Of a DNA stretch of 23,132 nucleotides, positions 22,124 through 23,132 are shown one piece after another. Location of the stretch: the NCBI GenBank assembly GCA_937915745.1, contig CALGGJ010000102.1, positions 1-23,132 on the forward strand, given 5' to 3'. The position numbers and the translations under genes are program-made. Every line of letters begins with the position of its first letter. Positions within the stretch are counted from its first letter, which is position 1. The notes beneath the pieces were generated by a model. It worked only from the letters and a program-made list of their open reading frames with translations, ran no database searches and was not told the origin of the DNA. The stretch is from an uncultured Prevotellaceae bacterium. Its GTDB lineage: Bacteria; Bacteroidota; Bacteroidia; Bacteroidales; Bacteroidaceae.

Positions 22124-23125
22124 ATGGTAAGTTACAAAGAATTAGGTCTCGTGAATACCCGCGAGATGTTTAAGAGAGCAGTTGCCGGCGGATATGCAAT
22201 TCCTGCCTTCAACTTCAACACAATGGAACAGATGCAGGCCATCGTGATGGCTGCTGTTGAGACAAAATCGCCTGTCATCATGCAGGTGTCAAAGGGTGCA
22301 CGCAACTATGCCAACGGTACAATCCTGCGCAACCTGGCCAAGGGTGCAGTAGAATATGCCAAAGAGTTGGGATGTGAACATCCTGAAATAGTGCTCCACC
22401 TCGACCATGGCGACACGTTCGAACTCTGCAAAGACTGTATCGACAACGGTTTCTCGTCGGTTATGATTGACGGTTCGTCACTCCCGTACGAAGAAAACAT
22501 TGCACTTGCAAAGAAAGTAGTTGATTATGCACACCAGTTTGACGTAACAGTGGAAGCCGAACTCGGCGTATTGGCCGGAGTGGAAGACGAAGTATCATCG
22601 GCCGAAAGCCACTACACCAAACCAGAAGAAGTTATCGACTTCTCCACACGTACAGGTTGCGACTCGCTCGCCATCTCAATAGGTACGAGCCACGGCGCCC
22701 ACAAGTTCACTCCCGAACAGTGCACACTGGTGAACGGAGTGCTCGTTCCGCCACCACTGGCATTCGACATCCTCCACGAAATCGAGAAGAAACTCCCTGG
22801 ATTCCCAATCGTGCTCCACGGTTCATCTTCGGTTCCGATGGACGAAGTGAACACCATCAACCAGTACGGAGGCCACCTCGAGGCTGCAATCGGCATTCCT
22901 GAAGAGCAACTGCGCGAAGCATCGAAGAGTGCAGTATGCAAGATCAACATCGACTCCGACTCACGCCTCGCCATGACTGCTGCAATACGCAAGCACCTGG
23001 CCGAGCACCCGGGCGACTTCGACCCTCGCCAGTACCTGAAGCCTGCACGCGAGAACATGAAGAAGATGTACATCCACAAGATTGTGAATGTGCTCGGCAG
23101 CGACGGCAAACTGGCACAATGCTAA
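22124..23125 (+). CDS. fba: Class II fructose-bisphosphate aldolase
   Basis: Zinc-dependent aldolase that splits fructose 1,6-bisphosphate into DHAP and glyceraldehyde 3-phosphate in glycolysis and runs in reverse in gluconeogenesis. The 333-aa protein carries the class II sites in order: IPAFNFNTMEQ (substrate loop), HLDHGDT (D94, H95), EAELG (E145), SHGAHK (H193 region), VLHGSSSVP (H232) and KINIDSDSR. It is complete, with the TAA stop 7 nt before the window end. The promoter at 22082-22090 and A-rich leader fit a highly expressed gene. It is divergent from the DUF6359/5'-nucleotidase pair. Confidence 0.97.
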   Translation: MVSYKELGLVNTREMFKRAVAGGYAIPAFNFNTMEQMQAIVMAAVETKSPVIMQVSKGARNYANGTILRNLAKGAVEYAKELGCEHPEIVLHLDHGDTFELCKDCIDNGFSSVMIDGSSLPYEENIALAKKVVDYAHQFDVTVEAELGVLAGVEDEVSSAESHYTKPEEVIDFSTRTGCDSLAISIGTSHGAHKFTPEQCTLVNGVLVPPPLAFDILHEIEKKLPGFPIVLHGSSSVPMDEVNTINQYGGHLEAAIGIPEEQLREASKSAVCKINIDSDSRLAMTAAIRKHLAEHPGDFDPRQYLKPARENMKKMYIHKIVNVLGSDGKLAQC

Positions 23126-23132
23126 AAAAACT

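Overview
The window comes from a member of the Bacteroidales, probably a Prevotellaceae or Muribaculaceae relative of moderate GC; genus cannot be resolved from sequence alone. Three things support this: repeated Bacteroidetes-type -7 promoter boxes (TAnnTTTGC) at sensible distances from starts, few Shine-Dalgarno sequences but A-rich leaders, and marker gene blocks such as dut-TPR-DUF4292-envC, purE-ispG and rpoN-PAP2. No transposase, CRISPR array, tRNA or rRNA is seen.

Layout. 1-102: purine-rich repeats at the window edge. 103-1215 (-): prfB. 1416-2489 (+): M20 deacylase of arginine-biosynthesis type, divergent from prfB. 2507-7183 (-): an apparent operon dut, TPR lipoprotein, DUF4292 lipoprotein, EnvC-like LytM protein. 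7515-8837 (+): dGTPase. 8860-14335 (-): three exported proteins, a beta-barrel/OmpA-like protein, a TPR-caspase and a DUF4384 protein. 14558-16092 (-): purE-ispG, overlapping. 16474-19349 (-): YugP-type zinc metallopeptidase, rpoN, PAP2-like membrane protein, tightly coupled. 19909-22021 (-): DUF6359 lipoprotein and 5'-nucleotidase lipoprotein. 22124-23125 (+): class II fructose-bisphosphate aldolase.

Most genes are housekeeping: translation termination, nucleotide pool sanitation (dut, dgt, 5'-nucleotidase), isoprenoid and purine synthesis, sigma-54 and glycolysis. The least ordinary locus is the envelope caspase cluster at 8860-14335. All three products carry export signals, and the outer-membrane protein and the caspase share a similar middle module (same W-x10-A-D-[YF]-x2-R spacing followed by L-[SN]-V-P and [AS]-Y-T-[YF] blocks). 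This suggests they evolved and may act together.

Other notable points are an IspG whose sequence is of the large (plant/Bacteroidetes) type but which lacks the usual insert domain; a C-terminally short PurE overlapping it; two copies of a roughly 200-bp intergenic repeat element, one with an expanded, potentially G-quadruplex-forming 11-bp array; a 22-bp minisatellite; and two palindromes that place opposed -7 boxes face to face.
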